Below, in pieces: positions 24,301 to 31,344 of a stretch of DNA of 64,000 nt; the stretch's first letter is position 1; each line of letters opens with the position of its first letter. The notes under the pieces were generated by a model. It was not told where the DNA came from. It ran no database searches and worked only from the letters and a program-made list of their open reading frames with translations. Made by a program: the position numbers and the translations under genes. Source of the DNA: Apibacter raozihei (GTDB lineage: Bacteria > Bacteroidota > Bacteroidia > Flavobacteriales > Weeksellaceae); contig NZ_CP034930.1 in NCBI RefSeq assembly GCF_004014855.1, forward strand, positions 558,001-622,000, read 5' to 3'.

Positions 24301-25377
24301 TAAAAATCGATACCCCCGGCTTTGGGAGGTCACATTGTGCAAGCCCATGTCTAAGGCCGGTAAGTCTACGGATCGTAAATTCTGTACCGTGATTTTTTTA
24401 TCGTTTACTAACTGACTGCCGGGGACTTCTAATTGAACTCCCTGAAAGTTCAGTTGGTTGGCTGCCTGTTTTTTGCTGAAATCGAAGGTTTTTCGTACTA
24501 GTTTTTCTTCTGTTGAAAAACGGTAGCGGGCACTCCCGGAAAGAATCCGGGGGACTTGTGCGTAGGTCTGCCCCTGGCTCTGTAACTCTACCTGGGATAC
24601 GGCTCCGTTTAATACGGCTTCGAATTCGCCCTGGTACACCGGGCTCGACAGGCCGTTGAGCTGAACCTCTCCTTCGCGCTGATCGGCAAAATATCCGCGT
24701 ACGTAGGTATTCCCATCCTGATAACTTACGGATTCCCATTGCAGTGGGGAACTACTGGCAGGTACCGTGGATACTTCTATCTGAAGATTTTTTATTTTAT
24801 ACCCGTAGGTCGCGCCCTGGGGTACGGTGAAATAAATACGGTTTTCTCCGGCGTTCAGCCAGTTGGAAGCTATTTCTTCGCGCTGGTGACTCCAGCCGTT
24901 ATGGAGACTCACCAGATAGCCCCCGCGGGACGCGCGGTCGTTGATACTGCGGGTAACGCCGCTTTTATCGCTTACTCCGTACAGGTCATAGCTCAGGTAA
25001 ACCTGCTGACCGGCTTCGGGCTGACGATCCAGGTGGATGCTGAATACGTTATCCTGGGGGTTATCGAAACTTCTTTGGTTGTACAGACCTATTTCTCCTT
25101 CGGTTAAATCCGAGGAATAATGAAGGGTCGTGCTTACTGCTGGGATTGCTCCTGCTAAGACCGAAGGGGTCTGTAAGCGGGGGATACTTGGGAGGCTGGC
25201 TCCCGGGATTCCCGGGGTCAACAACCCCGAGGATTCTGCCCGGGGGGTGATCCGCCCGGATAGGTTTGCTTTGCTTGTCGTCCTGCCGGCCAGATAGGGG
25301 GTAAAGCTTTGTACCACCATCAGCCAGAGCAGAAAATAAGATATGCATCGAGCTTGTTTAGAGCTTAATTTCATCAT
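15397..25377 (-). CDS. Giant SpvB / FG-GAP / RHS-repeat toxin with variable C-terminal tip
   Basis: 3326 residues. A signal peptide (SYFLLWLMVVQSFTPYLAG, residues about 13-31) leads a Pro/Thr-rich segment and a domain with TLHYSSDLTEGEIGLYNQRS. An SpvB-like domain follows (GYSFEMPPARNGMSPSLGIQ near 472; GGSGWLGEGWDLQVPG), then FG-GAP/VCBS calcium-type repeats (VDINGDGIPDK at about 850, ADVNGDGLLDL about 926, MDMNGDGYPDI about 1520, TDVNGDGLPDK about 1637, IDINGDGLTDK about 1712, VDGDGYLDI about 1800). The TcdB-type middle, many YD/RHS repeats and the core NGKELDEETGLYYYGARYY come next (about 3025-3045). The tip is about 250 residues after DPTGM and holds a LysM-like stretch (GDSAGTLAKKLNMSQKAAEE) and a Ser/Gly/Val-rich end of unknown activity. 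This is the plan of fused TcB/TcC-like toxins whose RHS shell encloses the tip. It lies 28 bp behind the 25406 gene, in one operon. Confidence 0.85.
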   Translation of the reverse strand: MMKLSSKQARCISYFLLWLMVVQSFTPYLAGRTTSKANLSGRITPRAESSGLLTPGIPGASLPSIPRLQTPSVLAGAIPAVSTTLHYSSDLTEGEIGLYNQRSFDNPQDNVFSIHLDRQPEAGQQVYLSYDLYGVSDKSGVTRSINDRASRGGYLVSLHNGWSHQREEIASNWLNAGENRIYFTVPQGATYGYKIKNLQIEVSTVPASSSPLQWESVSYQDGNTYVRGYFADQREGEVQLNGLSSPVYQGEFEAVLNGAVSQVELQSQGQTYAQVPRILSGSARYRFSTEEKLVRKTFDFSKKQAANQLNFQGVQLEVPGSQLVNDKKITVQNLRSVDLPALDMGLHNVTSQSRGYRFLPHGEHFRPGAVVKLAYDRSKLPSGYTEQDIRTYYFDLQTKHWVALERDSVDTKNQVIISRTTHFTDMINGVIQAPESPETSGFTPTTLSDIKVADPQSKVNQVSAPQSNNRGTASTGYSFEMPPARNGMSPSLGIQYNSDGGSGWLGEGWDLQVPGISVETRWGVPRYHNDQETETYLMDGSQLVTRGADGKPSLAHRGNKIAREADRYFYPRKEGSFATIQRKGSHPGNYTWEVTDRKGTKYTYGGNQGVVKGRFTDVSGQSREVISEWKLSRVEELHGDWIEYHYEPVSEAVRGGLTSQAVYLKEVRAGNKGSSAHTVVKFQRDQTKQKQTSSARYGYLTSQNQLLTQVEIYFEGQKLREYSFTYTPGAFYSDLLQKITHKDDQGKEFTSNTLTYHDPVKEKGALYGEPETWNTYDDGISADFVNAVSRSQQTGDFTDKATALGGSKSISQGGSIYVGVGWGGNITSKVNSGGASFGYSYSENKGLSTLVDINGDGIPDKIIKKNTGLYYRPGKRDGSFGEKIKIQGIDQFSSSYTNTTSFGASALVGAVNLVTITGMDKEISTTKVSRYFADVNGDGLLDLVVGNKVLFNHIHKDEQGNLIPTFTSSSTDTPSPIMGGGKIDDSDTAVSEEEKEEMIANNPLQDVVRVWVAPYSGMVKISGNARLLAPEGEVDKEVLAKADGVRLAVQHTGTELKSIVIGSTDYSLKNMAVASFAVQAGEKIYFRVQSGTDRASNGNFDQVDWSPQITYTDVTAQEDPNGYTLTYEAGKETLAYQSGVVMLPQVASYTVKGSFTKPVTSDKVTLKILLGDSEEVYRREFAAEEEYDGELEIPVANSQQAEQLQFIMDSPTYIAWETVEWKPVVHYQQKVDVSEGVSQQIEQSQPAGVRIATTYQVAVSPESPQTITHSGKGTLVLSLQQKPSLTAEQLTAIKGDFEVKVKDVSGTFHSGSLKVENGQITEGATQEIDLPQGKVWVELYSTNVSRKGLDHLKSVQASITDSLHVQTQSTAGVYRNWELQGYGPLHRQWGHFSYNAMNKRSQKPIEESLLQLPETEAEADPRKMVFIPLHTDIQTRSFWQGNDSQVYINKAVMSSSRLGIKDVILENPLTGLGKSDSTDSLCINGGTAIGVRQESKNESTSLLMSEGVLTRSKAEGRGQSLLAFMDMNGDGYPDIVSKGQVQLTNTRGGFDGEIVTKDRGYAGFQNTASRRISLGIGGSPVHAYSFISTAIKSLATKNKGSEKEKSESSSNSNSNSKSASLSFSVNASINKAEDETYDSFTDVNGDGLPDKILRNKQVRINLGYSFSEPIDWELDKIQEGSSQDVTLGLGYDIGKSSWSVGIGLAASKIKPEFMLIDINGDGLTDKVRVSGSTVYVSLNKGNSFAPEIEWNGLSRPNRSTSVSESQNGAFTYGFTLFGATKMVLNPSVNTGRSMNRILSDLKDVDGDGYLDIVSSDKENQLQVQRSLIGKSNKLKTVTNTLGGSFSVDYTRSEATYDHPGGKWVLSSVEINDGIHDDGSNTRMEYRYSKGKHDRHEREFLGFGKVESLSIDTENNNQVYRKHVQEYDVSNYYRAGNSLRSSVEDAQGKLYSESITRYYQYEVRQSGKNNYTLSNTDLCGDTQSSYTPVQYTRSTVYEGQNEGMVANESWYAYDTQDQYGELVRYRYSDSGSLGEQGKGSYNYETRIRYTSNPSKNIYGLPVQVQVYGSQGTLYREVQASYDTQYANHLTQVRQRLNEQGEESVTDIVYDKYGNITQKTLPGNQKGERLWYKYRYDREYNMYLERIDDAYGYTSELENYDYRYGVPLSTKDYNGYYMATTLDNLGRIRTITGPNEMELGLPYTIKFEYEPHAELAQDGSIQRPAYAITQHYDPQHQGNDIETISFVDGVGRALQVKKDGVLTQTDAQGSHPEDKKVLIVSGRSKLDPYGRVVESYYPVSEDPSQRLTFNRSFDAVTPTRTRYDILDRALETVLPDESVSRMNYGIDTSSRTLVTTVTDALGGKQSTYTNGSGLTLKTEQLSGPSGTISTSFSYDAINQLLTVTDTEGQQTRSEYDLAGRRIQVQHPSAGTTQLSYDALGNVISRQSSNLAASGKQIKYEYQYARLTKILYPEHPENNVTYHYGGKNAKENRVGRVVLQEDATGAQEFKYGRLGEVTEVRRTVIIPNQAIATYVTKTKYDSWNRIEQIIYPDEEKVEYKYNTAGQLVQVKGSKAYSYNYVEKIGYDQFEQRNYLKYCNGSETSYTYDPQRRRLSQLQVWTQSRSNSTTPRTQIMDNRYTYDAVSNVLSVANQAPLPGNGKNLQGGQMEHRYSYDGLYRLTGASGTYTGADQKTARYQLTMAYDNLHNITRKTQDVSQQNLAFQGGLNAGYDLVYNYNQSKKNQIEQLDDTNYRTEEKQEEEKREQKKAYQYDANGNLVYVNTRLKKQDQSESDKTNERKLLWDEENRLRALDDNGYVSNYWYDASGERVIKTSGESEQVYVNSLFAGGVTQTNRFSAYINPYMVVAAGGKYTKHYYIGSQRVVSKLGDLESFGADPRRIEYAGATLDGIKIDWKGKYQQSLQDIRSNYAHFEVPYNGKDNDDYVNGQGFCCSDDQSTSKQSSSKATAGTEPVNYEKLQYYYHADHLGSSSYITSLDGDIVQHVEYVPFGEVFVEERNNSWNTPYLFNGKELDEETGLYYYGARYYNPRESVFLSVDPLTEMTGTPYQYCYQNPVKYIDPTGMKADWHEDGNGNLVADKGDSAGTLAKKLNMSQKAAEEMLEKQGYKTYERDGKRYTQINQGSKVKWYCKLSDAPKSKSKSSGNAQGASSTSNTTSGSNVSTTTKSIVTERELIPNPLISVTSNVTKTYGNAGMFNTDSKVTNGINASQDYQFNLLDLIKSNTEVSSSSISMGVGISVFGLNDVSAGVKLDSNVLNSEINVGISEDINRDNTSTGSSIGVKPLGILVILGIMKSGNLAPLLNPQTILSY

Positions 25378-25405
25378 TATATGTATTTTTTTCTATGTGT
25401 TAGTC

Positions 25406-28400
25406 TTAATTTATGAGTATCTTTTTGCTTAATTCGCCTTCGTTGCTGAATACTTTGCTGATGTAAACGCCTTTGCGTAAGCCGCTCAAATCTACGGTAT
25501 GTTCTTTGACGCTCTCGCTGATGTATTTGCTGTACACCTGGTTGCCGGCATAGTCATATAAAGCTATCTGAATCGGGGACGGGCTATTGAGTTTTACCCG
25601 GGCCGTGATTTGTGATTTATCGGAATAGTCTTTATAGTAGAACAGTAGGTTCTCATCTCTGATCTGGGCATAGGGCCCTATCAGAGCATTCTTGTGGCAG
25701 TCGGATTCCAGTACTACAGGGTGCTCTACACTGGTAAAGGACAGGTTGCTGCTTTTCGGCTCGCTCTGGGCTCCCTGGTAATTCCAGTTCAACGGACTGC
25801 TCCAGCTACTGCCATTGCTGTTCTTTACGTGATAGACCCCGCTGTTGCCTGCGCTTTGTTTTATCATAAAGAATTTAAAGGAACGAAGGTTGCTCTGGGT
25901 GTAGACGGTACTGCCATTGATGCGGTAGTATACATTATACGGCGCCTGGCGCTCGTTGTAATCTTTGTAAATCTGAAGCTTGTCGCCGGGTTTTACGTAC
26001 ACTCCGGCTAAGGGAGTGGTGCTTTTCTGGCGGTTGGTGATAATATAGAGGCGTCCCTGGCGGATTTCAAATCCGTTTTCGATGTAGATATTGGAAACAC
26101 TCCCGCCTTCGGGATACGGGGTTAAGCCCATCTGGTACTGCTGCTCGGTAGATTTAAGGGTCGTCTCAAAAAAACCGCCGCGATTCCAGTCTATGCTCTG
26201 GTGGCTGTTGGACTGGGAGTCTGACTGATTCTCTGTGGGCAGGATATGAAACCCTCCGAGTTCCTGAAGCTTCAGCTTGTAATTGCCTGCTGCCAGACTG
26301 TCCAATTGAAGGTTTGTACCGAAAAATACTCCGCTTTTTACGACTTCGCTCGTCTGCTCGTCTACCAGCTGGTATTCGAATCCGGCATCGCCCTGACGGA
26401 TTTCTACCTGAAGGCTACCGTTGGATAGGGGTTCTCCTGTTCCATCGCAACCCGGGTTTTGTTTCTCCAGGTTCGCCACTATATTGCTCTGGCGGTAACC
26501 AAAGGTGAATACATCGCTCCCATTGGTATCGGTATCGAAAAAGACGTGGTTAAATACAATCTTTTTTCTGTAGGGATCGTATTCGTCTGAGGGATAGATA
26601 TCGGTGTGTTCTTTTTTGAATTCGCCGCTGCCTGAACGGTCGATGAGAATATACGACTGAGTATTGGTCGCATAATCGGAAAATGCATCGGCCTGACCGG
26701 GCATATAGGAGAGTTCTATGCGGTGGCCGGATTCTACGATACCGCCTACCCGCACGTCTTTCATCCAGACATCGCGGTTGCTCTTATGCATCAACAAGGC
26801 TGCATAAAAGGGCTTGTCCCGGTCTTCTGCTGCCAAAAATATCTGGGGAAGACTCTGACCGGATTGTGGGGTTGAATTGCCATTGGTGCTGATTATAATG
26901 CTATTCTCGGTCTTGCTGATGCGTACACGGTCGCCTGCTTTTAAGGTCAGACTCCAGGGACGGTTATATTGTACCTGGCTTTGGATCACCGGATACACCC
27001 GACCGGATTCGTCTATGAAAATGCCGTAATCGTACCCGCTGCTTATATCGGCGGTATTTCCTCCGAATTTGATGTGACTGTAGCCGGGTAGGCTGCCCAG
27101 GGTGAAGGAGATCTGGCCCTGAGTCCCTTGTAAGGGCTCCTGGGTAACGGCTTCTCCGAGGGTATTGCTCCCTGCGGCTTTATAAAACGTGGTCTTAAAG
27201 CCTTCGCTCTGAACTTCTATTTCTTTGCTGTTCCATCTCACATAGTCTTTTTGAGGGGAGGTGAAGCCTGTATTGGTCTTTATTTTCCAGTGGCGGGGCA
27301 TCAGCTTCATCCCCAGGTAATCTTCCCGGGTTTCTACTGTTTTGCCCTGGGCATTGTCTCCCCATAGTACATAGTCCTGATCGTGCATGGATTCTCCTGG
27401 GAATTTTTCAATAACCAGCAGCCGGTTACGGTTCGACAGGTTATAGTTATTGGCCAGATCGTAGGAATCTCCTGCCGACTGGTAACTGAAGTAAGGGGTT
27501 TCTTCATAGGAGGTGCTCCCCTGCTTTTGGTTCAAACTGCTGGCATCGTCACGGTAAAGGCCCGTAACCCGGTGGTCGTAGGTTTTATTCTGTTCTTTGT
27601 CCCAGAGTAACTGGTTGTTACTGCCCAGCAGGGAACGCTCCAGCATAAATCCGTATTTTAAGGCCAGGTAGCTCTCGGCCTTGATCCTTTCTACGGGGGT
27701 CAGAATCCGCTCATATACTAACAGCTCCGGTATATAGGCCTCGAACTGATTCCCGTCGGTTCCGGATATGCTAAAGCCGGAACGATTATTTACATTGCGG
27801 GAGTCGAAAAAGGACCCTAGTGATAGTACGGAGTGACGGGGTTCCCCCCATATGCTGTGGTTGGGCTGGTTCGTACGGAAATACACAAACGAACGAAGTG
27901 TTCTTTCCTGGTATTTTTCCAGGGTTGGCTCCGGACTCTGACCTGCGTGGTACATCAGATCATAGCCTTCCTGGGAACCGTAATCTAATACGCCCCGGGA
28001 ACTTTCGGTACTGTTGATGATTTTATCGGTGCCCAGCAATACGCCTTTTCCGGGTAAGCTGTTAAGCCCTAGCAAGTAGGCGGATCGGGTGTGTTTGTCT
28101 TTGGGCTCCCCGCGGGAGGCTATCGCGCCGATGATAGTCGCCGTGGTTAGGGGGCTGTTTTTTATCCAGATTTCTTTGCTGATATTAGTCCCGTTATTTA
28201 AACTAAGTCCCGGGTTAAAGTTGTAGTTACGTAAAAAGGTTCGGGCATCTACGAGGTATTCTGTCCCGAAACGGCCGCCTCGGGCATCGTAGTACCGTAC
28301 GATGAGTGAATCTCCGGAGTAATCCTGCCACCGGTAGGTACCGTATAAATTGGCTGTGGCCGGCTCGGTCTTCATCCATAATACCGCCCCGGGTACGCCG

Positions 28401-28483
28401 CCGGGACTGCTCCCGGATAGTACCTGCTGCGATTGTAGCAGACTACTGAGGGTAAGGCTGAATAATAAGTAAAATTTTTTCAT
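25406..28483 (-). CDS. Secreted adhesin-like protein with type IX sorting domain
   Basis: 1025 residues. A signal peptide (MKKFYLLFSLTLSSLLQSQ) is followed by a LamG/concanavalin-like region (PGLSLNNGTNISKEIWIKNS; FEAYIPELLVYERILTPVER near 250-270, a typical end of such domains), long beta-rich stretches, and a C-terminal type IX secretion sorting domain (IQIALYDYAGNQVYSKYI, VDLSGLRKGVYISKVFS, GELSKKILIN in the last 65 residues). The protein should be exported and attached to or released at the cell surface. It is the first gene of the operon with the giant RHS toxin and is as G+C-rich as the RHS body, so the two were probably acquired together. It may help display or deliver the toxin; that is inference. 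Confidence 0.75.
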   Translation of the reverse strand: MKKFYLLFSLTLSSLLQSQQVLSGSSPGGVPGAVLWMKTEPATANLYGTYRWQDYSGDSLIVRYYDARGGRFGTEYLVDARTFLRNYNFNPGLSLNNGTNISKEIWIKNSPLTTATIIGAIASRGEPKDKHTRSAYLLGLNSLPGKGVLLGTDKIINSTESSRGVLDYGSQEGYDLMYHAGQSPEPTLEKYQERTLRSFVYFRTNQPNHSIWGEPRHSVLSLGSFFDSRNVNNRSGFSISGTDGNQFEAYIPELLVYERILTPVERIKAESYLALKYGFMLERSLLGSNNQLLWDKEQNKTYDHRVTGLYRDDASSLNQKQGSTSYEETPYFSYQSAGDSYDLANNYNLSNRNRLLVIEKFPGESMHDQDYVLWGDNAQGKTVETREDYLGMKLMPRHWKIKTNTGFTSPQKDYVRWNSKEIEVQSEGFKTTFYKAAGSNTLGEAVTQEPLQGTQGQISFTLGSLPGYSHIKFGGNTADISSGYDYGIFIDESGRVYPVIQSQVQYNRPWSLTLKAGDRVRISKTENSIIISTNGNSTPQSGQSLPQIFLAAEDRDKPFYAALLMHKSNRDVWMKDVRVGGIVESGHRIELSYMPGQADAFSDYATNTQSYILIDRSGSGEFKKEHTDIYPSDEYDPYRKKIVFNHVFFDTDTNGSDVFTFGYRQSNIVANLEKQNPGCDGTGEPLSNGSLQVEIRQGDAGFEYQLVDEQTSEVVKSGVFFGTNLQLDSLAAGNYKLKLQELGGFHILPTENQSDSQSNSHQSIDWNRGGFFETTLKSTEQQYQMGLTPYPEGGSVSNIYIENGFEIRQGRLYIITNRQKSTTPLAGVYVKPGDKLQIYKDYNERQAPYNVYYRINGSTVYTQSNLRSFKFFMIKQSAGNSGVYHVKNSNGSSWSSPLNWNYQGAQSEPKSSNLSFTSVEHPVVLESDCHKNALIGPYAQIRDENLLFYYKDYSDKSQITARVKLNSPSPIQIALYDYAGNQVYSKYISESVKEHTVDLSGLRKGVYISKVFSNEGELSKKILIN

Positions 28484-28894
28484 ATAGTTAATAAATATTA
28501 ATTTTTTAAGCCGACGAAGTTAAAAAAATTATCCTTATTTTCACCCTGTTTTATATCCTTATTATATATTTTATACCCTATTTTACTGCTTTTCAGGATA
28601 TTTATCACTGAAAAATATTGCGTTTTTTTCTTTTACACTCCCCCTTATGATCTTTTTGATATAAAAAATAATACGGGATAAGGATTTTACCTGGATTTAT
28701 CTGTTATCTCCGGATCCCCCCCCCCTACCTAACCCCTACTCAAACTCTCTCTTTTTGAAATCCTTCTTCTTTTAAATTAATCCAAAAAAAAGGAATGAAT
28801 TTTGATTATTTAAAAATGTTCTAGCTACATGGACGCATCACTTTAAAAAAATTATTATCTTATAAATTCAATTAAAACATTAAAAATTTAATAT
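28484..28894. promoter_or_regulatory. Divergent intergenic region between toxin operon and SDR gene
   Basis: 411 bases, AT-rich apart from a run of ten C at 28716-28725 followed by TACCTAACCCCTACTC. It must hold the promoters of the toxin operon (minus) and the SDR gene (plus). I found no clear TTTG-N18-TAnnTTTG on either strand. TTTG at 28801-28804 is a possible but isolated -33 element for the SDR gene. Confidence 0.45.
28716..28725. repeat. Poly-C tract (C10)
   Basis: Ten consecutive C in an otherwise AT-rich intergenic region, about 230 bases upstream of the toxin operon start and 170 upstream of the SDR gene. I saw no comparable homopolymer of C or G elsewhere in the window. Such tracts are prone to slippage. 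Confidence 0.7.
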
Positions 28895-29638
28895 ATGAGC
28901 ATGATTAAAGATCAGGTAGTTGTTATTACGGGAGCTAGCAGCGGATTAGGGGAAGCAACTGCTTACCATCTGTCAAAATTGGGAGCTAAAGTATTTTTAG
29001 GAGCAAGAAGAGAAGATAAATTAAAACAAGTAGTAAATAAAATTAAAGAGGCAGGAGGCGAGGCTGAATATGCTGTAACGGACGTAACTGTAAAATCAGA
29101 GGTAGAGAACTTAATACATAAAGCTGTTGAAAAATTCAGCAAGATTGACGTCATTGTTAACAACGCAGGGTTAATGGCTATAGCGCCAATGACAGAAAAT
29201 AAGGTAGATGAATGGGAAAAAATGATAGATATTAATATAAAAGGAGTTTTATACGGTATTTCTTATTCGCTTCCGCATTTTTTAAAGCAAGGTCATGGCC
29301 ATATTATCAATTTATCTTCAGTTGCAGGAATAAAAGTCTTTGCACCCGGCGGAACTGTTTACAGCGGAACCAAGTATGCCGTAAGAGCCATCAGCGATGG
29401 ATTGAGACAGGAAATAGCCGGCAAAAACATACGGGTGACCAGCATTGAACCCGGAGCTGTAGACTCAGAGCTTAAATACGGTAGTACAGACAAGGCAAGC
29501 TCCGATTTTGTCATTGAATTTTATAAAAGTGCAATTCCGGCCGAATCGGTTGCCAAAGCTATTGCGTATGCAATAGAGCAGCCTAAGGAGGTAGGTATTA
29601 ATGAAATTGTATTAAGACCTACATCCCAGGAATTTTAA
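28895..29638 (+). CDS. Short-chain dehydrogenase/reductase (SDR)
   Basis: 247 residues. Classical SDR features in order: the nucleotide-binding TGASSGLGEA (residues 12-21), the NNAG motif in DVIVNNAGLMA near residue 90, a catalytic Ser in HIINLSSVAG (about 143) and Tyr/Lys in VYSGTKYAVRA (about 156-160). An Arg-rich start of the second strand-helix (GARREDKL) suggests NADP(H) preference. The substrate cannot be told from sequence; this group is usually annotated as a general oxidoreductase. It is a single gene, divergent from the toxin operon, followed by a hairpin. Confidence 0.85.
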   Translation: MSMIKDQVVVITGASSGLGEATAYHLSKLGAKVFLGARREDKLKQVVNKIKEAGGEAEYAVTDVTVKSEVENLIHKAVEKFSKIDVIVNNAGLMAIAPMTENKVDEWEKMIDINIKGVLYGISYSLPHFLKQGHGHIINLSSVAGIKVFAPGGTVYSGTKYAVRAISDGLRQEIAGKNIRVTSIEPGAVDSELKYGSTDKASSDFVIEFYKSAIPAESVAKAIAYAIEQPKEVGINEIVLRPTSQEF

Positions 29639-29947
29639 ACTCAAAAAGAATACATGGTGGCAAAGGAATAACTGAACATTTCTTTGCCACGGTGTAATAT
29701 TTACAACCCAATTTTAATTCAATAACCAATACCGGTTAAGCCATTGAAATGTTAGTTATGATCGATAATTAAGTGTTATTGATACTAATAAGAATGATAC
29801 CCTCGTCGTAAAATAGCTTATAAGTTGCCCGTTCAGTTGTTAATTAAGACAAAATATCGTCTTTATATCTACGTCAGAAAATTTCAGACTATCATTCAAA
29901 CAAGGCGTTAATAACTTGTCAGAAGTTGAAAAAACATATTTGAACCT
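29639..29947. other. Intergenic region with one hairpin
   Basis: About 310 bases without a gene. It starts with an inverted repeat GTGGCAAAGGAA / TTCTTTGCCAC (29657-29690; one bulged base, loop of about ten), which may terminate the SDR transcript although no T run follows. Further on, AAGAC and GTCTT flank an eight-base loop at about 29847-29864. No promoter box of the usual type precedes the next gene clearly. Confidence 0.45.
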
Positions 29948-30901
29948 ATGAACAAAAATTTAAATCAATCGCTGATAAATACGATCAAGGAATTTATCCC
30001 CGTAAATATAAATGCTGCGGATTTTTTATCAGAAATACTTGATATGGGAAAAGAATCTGCTTATCGAAGGCTTCGCGGGGAAATAAATTTTTCATTTGAT
30101 GAAGTTGTACTATTATCCTCTCGTTTAGGTTTTTCCTTGGATCATTTGGTTCGTAATGAACCCAATAAAAATGCACTTTATGAACTGGATATGCTATCTG
30201 GGCATGAAGATTTATTTGATGTTTATCAACAAAGAGTGGAATTCTTTACCCGTTTTTTTAAAAATGCCTGCCAGTACCCCAATCATTTGAAGATGGCAAA
30301 TAATACAATTCCGTATATATTTTCTTTGGAGTTTAAGGAATTATCCCGCCTTTATTTATATAAATGGGTATATCAGCAAAAATTACTCCCTCAGCCTTTT
30401 TCCGAATTTGAAATTCCGGAAATTATACGACAAAAAGAAGAAGAATGCTTTTATTATGTCAACCAGATTCAAAGAGTACAGATTACACTGGATGTCAATG
30501 TGTTTAAATCGGTCATACAAGATATTGTATATTTCAGCCAATTGGAACTCATTTCAAAAGATAGCTTAAACACATTAAAGAACGAACTACTCGGAATACT
30601 TGCTAAAATTGAAAACTTTGCCATTCATGGCAAAAGCAACTCTCATGAAGAAATCATGATATATCTTTCATCAATATTTCTGGATTCTACGTATTTATAT
30701 TTTGAATATGGTAATAAACAATTCAGCTCAACTAAAATTTATTCTCTTTTATCCCTTAATTCTGAAGATCCTGAGGTGTGTCAAATTCACAAAAATTGGA
30801 TCAACTCTCTCAAAAAATATTCTGTGCTAATCTCGCAATCCGGCGAACCTCACCGAATAAGATATTTTAACCAGCAAAAAGATTTAATTGATAAAATGTA
30901 A
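29948..30901 (+). CDS. Helix-turn-helix regulator of a Bacteroidota family
   Basis: 317 residues. The N-terminal 75 residues look like an XRE/BetR-type DNA-binding domain: NAADFLSEILDMGKESAYRR followed by LRGEINFSFDEVVLLSSRLG and FSLDHLV. The remaining 240 residues are a helical domain rich in Phe, Tyr and Leu without recognised motifs, common to Flavobacteriia regulators of this size. The target is unknown. It ends one base before the convergent SMR gene, whose expression or that of the SDR gene it might affect; nothing in the sequence shows this. Confidence 0.6.
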   Translation: MNKNLNQSLINTIKEFIPVNINAADFLSEILDMGKESAYRRLRGEINFSFDEVVLLSSRLGFSLDHLVRNEPNKNALYELDMLSGHEDLFDVYQQRVEFFTRFFKNACQYPNHLKMANNTIPYIFSLEFKELSRLYLYKWVYQQKLLPQPFSEFEIPEIIRQKEEECFYYVNQIQRVQITLDVNVFKSVIQDIVYFSQLELISKDSLNTLKNELLGILAKIENFAIHGKSNSHEEIMIYLSSIFLDSTYLYFEYGNKQFSSTKIYSLLSLNSEDPEVCQIHKNWINSLKKYSVLISQSGEPHRIRYFNQQKDLIDKM

Positions 30902-30902
30902 A

Positions 30903-31232
30903 TTAGTGACTGGAAACAAATTTTAATCCTATGATGGATGCAATGAGAGTGCTTATAAAAAATATTCGCCAGAAAGTAACGGGTTCTTTAAATACCAGTA
31001 TGCCTAACGCAACTGTACCTACAGCACCTATCCCGGTCCAGACCGCATAGGCTGTTCCCAGAGGTAACTGTTCAGTGGCTTTAATCAATAAAGACATGCT
31101 TAAAATTAAACAGATAAAAAAACATCCATACCACCAATAAACCGAACTACCCTGTGAAATCCTTGCCTGTCCCAGACTATAAGTAAATCCAACTTCAAAA
31201 AGCCCTCCTAAAACTAATAAAATCCAATTCAT
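30903..31232 (-). CDS. SMR-family small multidrug/guanidinium exporter
   Basis: 109 residues with four membrane helices. The N-terminal helix carries the conserved Glu (WILLVLGGLFEVGFTYSLGQ, E13), helix 3 has LPLGTAYAVWTGIGAVGT, and the end reads FKEPVTFWRIFFISTLIASI. This is the small multidrug resistance family: dual-topology antiporters that swap protons for cationic compounds. The sequence does not let me separate the Gdx (guanidinium) from the Qac type with certainty. It is convergent with the 29948 regulator and divergent from the Crp-type gene at 31345. No guanidine riboswitch is seen in its short 5' region. Confidence 0.85.
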   Translation of the reverse strand: MNWILLVLGGLFEVGFTYSLGQARISQGSSVYWWYGCFFICLILSMSLLIKATEQLPLGTAYAVWTGIGAVGTVALGILVFKEPVTFWRIFFISTLIASIIGLKFVSSH

Positions 31233-31295
31233 AAATGTAATCTTCTATTTTTTTAAAGAGCTACAAAATTCCAAAAAAATATAGATACTTCTTTT

Positions 31296-31303
31296 TACAT
31301 TTG
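31296..31303 (+). promoter_or_regulatory. Possible -7 box of the Crp-type gene
   Basis: TACATTTG fits the Bacteroidota -7 consensus TAnnTTTG, 41 bases before the ATG at 31345. No TTTG is found at the expected -33 distance. Confidence 0.35.
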
Positions 31304-31344
31304 TTAAATAATTTAATTATTTAAATTCATTAGATTTTCATCGT

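Noticed and set aside
16429-25348. Many open frames on both strands within the RHS gene
   Set aside because: They arise because the G+C-rich RHS body has few stops in other frames. They show no start context, no domains and no separate spacing.
30903-31344. Guanidine riboswitch before the SMR gene
   Set aside because: The 112-base gap to the divergent gene lacks the needed conserved stems and is mostly A and T.
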